NCBI GenBank assembly: GCA_964408025.1
Contig: CAYOXX010000117.1
Span: 1-8,102 of the forward strand
DNA length: 8,102 nt
From: CAYOXX01 sp964408025
GTDB taxonomy: Bacteria > Acidobacteriota > DATKUA01
Direction: 5' to 3'
Shown here: one piece after another, positions 5,407 through 8,102 of the stretch
Numbering within the stretch: the stretch's first letter is position 1
Layout of the letters: each line of letters opens with the position of its first letter
Notes under the pieces: model-generated
Databases searched by the model: none
The model's input: only the letters and a program-made list of their open reading frames with translations
What the model was told of the DNA's origin: nothing
Program-made: the position numbers and the translations under genes

Positions 5407-7194
5407 ATGGAAGAACGGCGCTTCGACGGCATAGGCATCTCCGCGGGCGTGGCCATCGGCCGGGCCTTCGTGCTCGAGACCGCCCAGCCGGTGGTCTGGA
5501 TGCACCGGCTGACGGGGGAGGAGGCCGAGCAGGAGGTGGCGCGCTTCCGCGAGGCGGTCGAGGAGACGAGGACGAAGCTGCTGGGCATCAAGGAGCAGAT
5601 CGGCAGGAAGATGGGCCCCGACCACGCCTACATCTTCGACGCCCACCTGCTGATGCTCGATGACCCGATGCTGGTCGAGCAGGTCGAGAGCCGGATCCGC
5701 GGCGAGCTGGTCAACGCCGAGTTCGCGCTGCAGCAGGTGACCAACGAGCTCAGCCGCACCTTCCGCAATTTCGAGGACAGCTATCTGCGCGAGCGCGGCG
5801 TCGACGTGCTCGACGTCGGCAACCGCGTGCTGCGCAGCCTCTGCCGGCCCGCCGACCACGCCGAAGAGCTGCCGACTGAGCCGAGCATCCTGGTGGCCCA
5901 CGACATCGCGCCCTCCAAACTGGCCTCCGTCGACCCGAAGGCGATGGCGGGGCTGGCGATGGACGTCGGCGGCCAGACCACGCACACCGGCATCCTCGCC
6001 CGCTCGCTGAACATCCCGGCAGTGGTCGGCCTCCACGACCTGGGCGCCTACGCCAGGCACGGCGAGACCGTCATCGTCGACGGCACCGCCGGCGCCGCCA
6101 TCATCAACCCGATGCCGGAGACGCTTAAGCGTTACCGCAGGCGGCGGCGGCTGTTCGAGCAGCGGGAGGAGGAGCTGCTGCGGATGCGGGACCTGCCGGC
6201 GGAGACCACCGACGGCGTCGGCATCGCCATGTACGCCAACGTCGAGACGCCCGAGGAGATGCCCAGCGTCATTCGGCACGGCGCCAAGGGCGTGGGGCTC
6301 TACCGCAGCGAGTACGTCTTCCTCAGCAGCCCCCAGCTGCTGCCGACGGAGGAGGAGCACTACAGCACCTACCGGGAGATGGCCGAGGCGGCCGAGGGCT
6401 GCTTCGTCAACGTCAGGACCCTGGACCTGGGTGGCGAGAAGGGCCTGGAGAGCCTCGGCATGGAAGAGGAGCCCAATCCGGCCCTGGGCTTGCGCGCGGT
6501 CCGCTACTGCCTGCGCAACCGCTCGCTCTTCCGGGCGCAGCTTCGCGGCATCCTGCGGGCCAGCGTCCACGGCGACCTGAGGGTGATGGCGCCGATGATC
6601 AGCGACATTACTGAGCTGCGCCAGGTGCGCGAGCTGCTGGAGCGGTGCAAGGCGGAGCTGCGGGAGAAGGGAATCCCCTTCAACGAGGAGATCCCCCTGG
6701 GGGTTATGATCGAGGTGCCGAGCGCTGCCCTGACCGCCGACCTGCTGGCCTCCGAAAGCGACTTCGTCACCGTCGGCACCAACGACCTGATCCAGTACAT
6801 CCTGGCCATCGACCGCGGCAACGCGGAGGTGGCCTACCTCTACGACCCCTTCCACCCCGCCGTCCTGCGGGTGCTGAGCGAGATCGCCGAGCGGGTGCAC
6901 TCCGCCGGCAGGGCGGTCGGCATGTGCGGCGAGATGGCCGCCGACCCGTTCGCCGCGCCGCTGCTGGTCGGCATGGGCTACGACGAGCTGAGCATGACCG
7001 CGGTCTCGATCCCGGTGATCAAGAACGTGATCCGCACACTCGAGGCCGGGCACTGCCGGCGCATGGCCTCCGAAGCGGCCGCTTTGGCCTCGGCCGCCGA
7101 TGTGCGGCGCTACCTCGCCGAAAAGATCGAGAAGCGCTACCCAGAGCTCTCCGGGAGCGAGATCGTCGAGCCGCCGCGGGAGGCGCCCGCATGA
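5407..7194 (+). CDS. ptsI: PTS enzyme I (PEP-protein phosphotransferase)
   Basis: A 595-residue EI, about 20 longer than E. coli EI, mainly through a C-terminal tail. It moves phosphate from PEP to HPr in the cytoplasm. The N-terminal part (about 5-145) is the HPr-binding and swivelling region, starting with FDGIGISAGVAIGRAFV. The phospho-histidine domain carries His193 in GGQTTHTGILARS. The C-terminal PEP-binding barrel (about 260-545) shows Arg300 in GLYRSEYVF, Arg337 in VRTLDLGGEK, NPALGLRAVR, Glu436 in GVMIEVPSA, GTNDLIQY (457-464), Arg470 and Cys507 in GMCGEM. All match the known catalytic set. There is no GAF domain, so this is ordinary EI and not PtsP. The ATG at 5407 lies 11 bases after HPr with a weak ribosome site. 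The stop overlaps the next gene as ATGA. Confidence 0.98.
   Translation: MEERRFDGIGISAGVAIGRAFVLETAQPVVWMHRLTGEEAEQEVARFREAVEETRTKLLGIKEQIGRKMGPDHAYIFDAHLLMLDDPMLVEQVESRIRGELVNAEFALQQVTNELSRTFRNFEDSYLRERGVDVLDVGNRVLRSLCRPADHAEELPTEPSILVAHDIAPSKLASVDPKAMAGLAMDVGGQTTHTGILARSLNIPAVVGLHDLGAYARHGETVIVDGTAGAAIINPMPETLKRYRRRRRLFEQREEELLRMRDLPAETTDGVGIAMYANVETPEEMPSVIRHGAKGVGLYRSEYVFLSSPQLLPTEEEHYSTYREMAEAAEGCFVNVRTLDLGGEKGLESLGMEEEPNPALGLRAVRYCLRNRSLFRAQLRGILRASVHGDLRVMAPMISDITELRQVRELLERCKAELREKGIPFNEEIPLGVMIEVPSAALTADLLASESDFVTVGTNDLIQYILAIDRGNAEVAYLYDPFHPAVLRVLSEIAERVHSAGRAVGMCGEMAADPFAAPLLVGMGYDELSMTAVSIPVIKNVIRTLEAGHCRRMASEAAALASAADVRRYLAEKIEKRYPELSGSEIVEPPREAPA
6121..6132 (+). repeat. Perfect 12-base palindrome inside ptsI
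   Basis: ACGCTTAAGCGT is its own reverse complement. It encodes part of the region between the phospho-histidine domain and the barrel of EI (residues about 239-242), using the uncommon codons CTT and AAG-CGT. It could be a protein-binding site or chance. Confidence 0.3.
7178..7183 (+). promoter_or_regulatory. Shine-Dalgarno site for the cupin gene
   Basis: GGGAGG at 7178-7183 lies seven bases before the ATG at 7191, inside the last codons of ptsI. It fixes the cupin start, since the frame is also open upstream within ptsI, and it shows that the gene has its own initiation site in addition to the stop-start overlap. Confidence 0.75.
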
Positions 7195-7538
7195 GGATCG
7201 ACAAGCCCTGGGGCTACGAGCTGATCTGGGCCAGGACCGACCGCTACGTCGGCAAGATCCTGCACATCGAGGCCGGCACCAAGCTGAGCCTTCAGTACCA
7301 CCGGCGCAAGGACGAGACCATCTACATAGTCAGCGGCCGCATGGACCTGGTGGTCGAGGAGGACGGACGGCGGCGCACGATCAGGATGGAGCCGGGCGAC
7401 TACCGCCACATCCCGCCCGGCACCGTGCACCGCATGGTCGCCGTCGAGACCTGCGATGCCGTCGAGGTCTCCACCACCGAGCTGGACGACGTCGTCCGCC
7501 TCGAGGACGACTACGGTCGCGCCGGAAGCGGGGAATGA
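7191..7538 (+). CDS. Small cupin, mannose-6-phosphate isomerase type II-like
   Basis: A 115-residue single-domain cupin resembling the C-terminal isomerase domain of type II mannose-6-phosphate isomerase/GDP-mannose pyrophosphorylase proteins. It starts with KPWGYELIW (5-13). The first cupin motif is LSLQYHRRKDETIYIVSG, with likely metal ligands Gln35, His37 and Glu42. The second is GDYRHIPPGTVHRM, with His80. The ending STTELDDVVRLEDDYGR is frequent in this family. Full-length type II enzymes have an extra N-terminal nucleotidyltransferase domain of about 350 residues, which is missing here. The likely substrate is a phosphorylated sugar, possibly mannose 6-phosphate, but neither this nor isomerase activity is proven by the sequence. 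The start overlaps the ptsI stop (ATGA) and has a clear ribosome site. The position next to a mannose-type EIIA and EI suggests a link between sugar-phosphate metabolism and the PTS relay. Confidence 0.85.
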   Translation: MRIDKPWGYELIWARTDRYVGKILHIEAGTKLSLQYHRRKDETIYIVSGRMDLVVEEDGRRRTIRMEPGDYRHIPPGTVHRMVAVETCDAVEVSTTELDDVVRLEDDYGRAGSGE

Positions 7539-8102
7539 GGGCGCCGCGGGCCGCAGCGCTCTGCGCGGCACTCCCCCTCACACTCACTCTCGTCCTGGCT
7601 ACGGCCTGCACCGAGCGGCCCTCCCACGACGACCCGAGCGAGTTCATCGGGGCCTTCGTCCAAGCGTTGCGCGACAACGACGCGGCGCGCTACGGTGAGT
7701 TCTACCTCAGGCGGGACGACTTCGACAGCGCCGGCGCCGCCGTCGACCGTGCAAGCGGCCCGGACCGCGAGAGCTTCCTGGCAGGCTGCCGGGGGGCGGC
7801 TGCGCTGCTGCACGGCCGGGAAGTGAGCATTGAGGGCATAGAGTTCGGCGGCCCCAGTCCGCGGGCGGCGGCGCTGTTGCACGGCGTGCTCGAGCACCGC
7901 TCGCAGGTCGTGGTCCGCCTGCGGGCCGGTGACATGTCGGTGAGCCTGCTGATCCCGGAGCTGATCCGCCTGGAGGACGGCTGGCGGCTGACCGGCGTTC
8001 GCACCATAGTCGACACCGGCAGCGAGAGGCTGCCCGCCAGGACGATCTCCCTGGAAGAAGAGCAGCCGCCTGACGGGGACACTCAGCCCGACAGCTCGCG
8101 GT
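7535..8102 (+). CDS. Putative lipoprotein of unknown function, 5' part
   Basis: The frame opens with ATG at 7535, overlapping the cupin stop (ATGA), and is still open at the window end, so 189 residues are visible and the C-terminus is missing. The N-terminus has a short basic stretch (MRAPR) and a hydrophobic core (about 6-24). ATAC at 22-25 could be a lipobox with Cys25 as the lipidated residue. The -3 residue is Ala instead of the usual Leu, so this is a fair rather than perfect site. The Thr after the Cys would favour the outer membrane by the E. coli rule. The rest is soluble: an alpha-helical start (EFIGAFVQALRDNDAARY), then a strand-rich part (QVVVRLRAGDMSVSLLIP, LEDGWRLTGVR) that recalls small NTF2-like folds, and an acidic Pro-rich tail from about 173. 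The family is not recognised. The codon use is like that of its neighbours, so it belongs to the same genome. Confidence 0.75.
   Translation, partial: MRAPRAAALCAALPLTLTLVLATACTERPSHDDPSEFIGAFVQALRDNDAARYGEFYLRRDDFDSAGAAVDRASGPDRESFLAGCRGAAALLHGREVSIEGIEFGGPSPRAAALLHGVLEHRSQVVVRLRAGDMSVSLLIPELIRLEDGWRLTGVRTIVDTGSERLPARTISLEEEQPPDGDTQPDSSR
7796..7885 (+). repeat. Imperfect 21-base direct repeat inside the lipoprotein gene
   Basis: Copies at 7796-7816 and 7865-7885 match at 19 of 21 bases and both encode AAALLHG. They are 69 bases apart in the same frame. They may mark a small internal duplication in the protein, or reflect the Ala/Leu-rich composition. Confidence 0.4.

Noticed and set aside
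5344..7053. 569-codon open frame on the minus strand opposite ptsI
   Set aside because: Same reason: antisense shadow of a complete EI gene with low-complexity content.
7866..7881. Sigma-54-like site (GGC then TTGCA at the right spacing) in the lipoprotein gene
   Set aside because: The -24 half matches poorly, it lies mid-gene within a repeat, and no gene start follows at a fitting distance in the window.

Overview
The window is a high-GC segment carrying a compact block of eleven genes, all on the + strand. By gene order it is the conserved lpt-rpoN-regulatory PTS neighbourhood of diderm bacteria. LptA and LptB mean that the host has an outer membrane with lipopolysaccharide. The combination of rpoN, a long-form hibernation factor, HPr kinase/phosphorylase, a single mannose-type EIIA, HPr and EI in one row is best known from Deltaproteobacteria in the broad sense (Desulfobacterota, Myxococcota) and some related diderm phyla. 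The exact lineage cannot be fixed from this window. Codon use is strongly GC-ending throughout, and no tRNA, rRNA, mobile element or CRISPR array is visible.

Layout: 1-407 is the 3' end of lptA (its start lies outside). 418-1158 is lptB and 1168-2604 is rpoN (sigma-54). 2639-3193 encodes a long-form ribosome hibernation factor and 3214-3672 a PtsN-type EIIA. 3675-4682 is hprK, 4707-5129 a stand-alone mannose-family EIIA, 5126-5395 HPr and 5407-7194 PTS enzyme I. 7191-7538 is a small mannose-6-phosphate-isomerase-like cupin. 7535 to the window end is the 5' part of an unrecognised lipoprotein gene that is still open at base 8102. No intergenic gap exceeds 35 bases, and three junctions are ATGA overlaps, so the block is probably transcribed together.

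How the genes fit together: LptA and LptB belong to the LPS export bridge. RpoN directs the alternative sigma-54 programme. The hibernation factor dimerises ribosomes in starvation. EI takes phosphate from PEP and passes it to His15 of HPr, which can give it to the mannose-type EIIA and perhaps to PtsN. HprK phosphorylates or dephosphorylates Ser46 of HPr. No EIIB, EIIC or EIID gene is present, so the PTS set here looks like a signalling relay rather than a sugar importer.

The most useful non-obvious signals are two candidate promoters hidden inside coding sequence. One is in the end of lptA (324-352) and one in the end of hprK (4467-4495). Both sit in short AT-rich patches with untypical codons. 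GC-rich hairpins also lie directly at the stop codons of rpoN and hprK. The 3' cupin-lipoprotein pair, translationally coupled to ptsI, is the least understood part. I see no convincing wholly new system.
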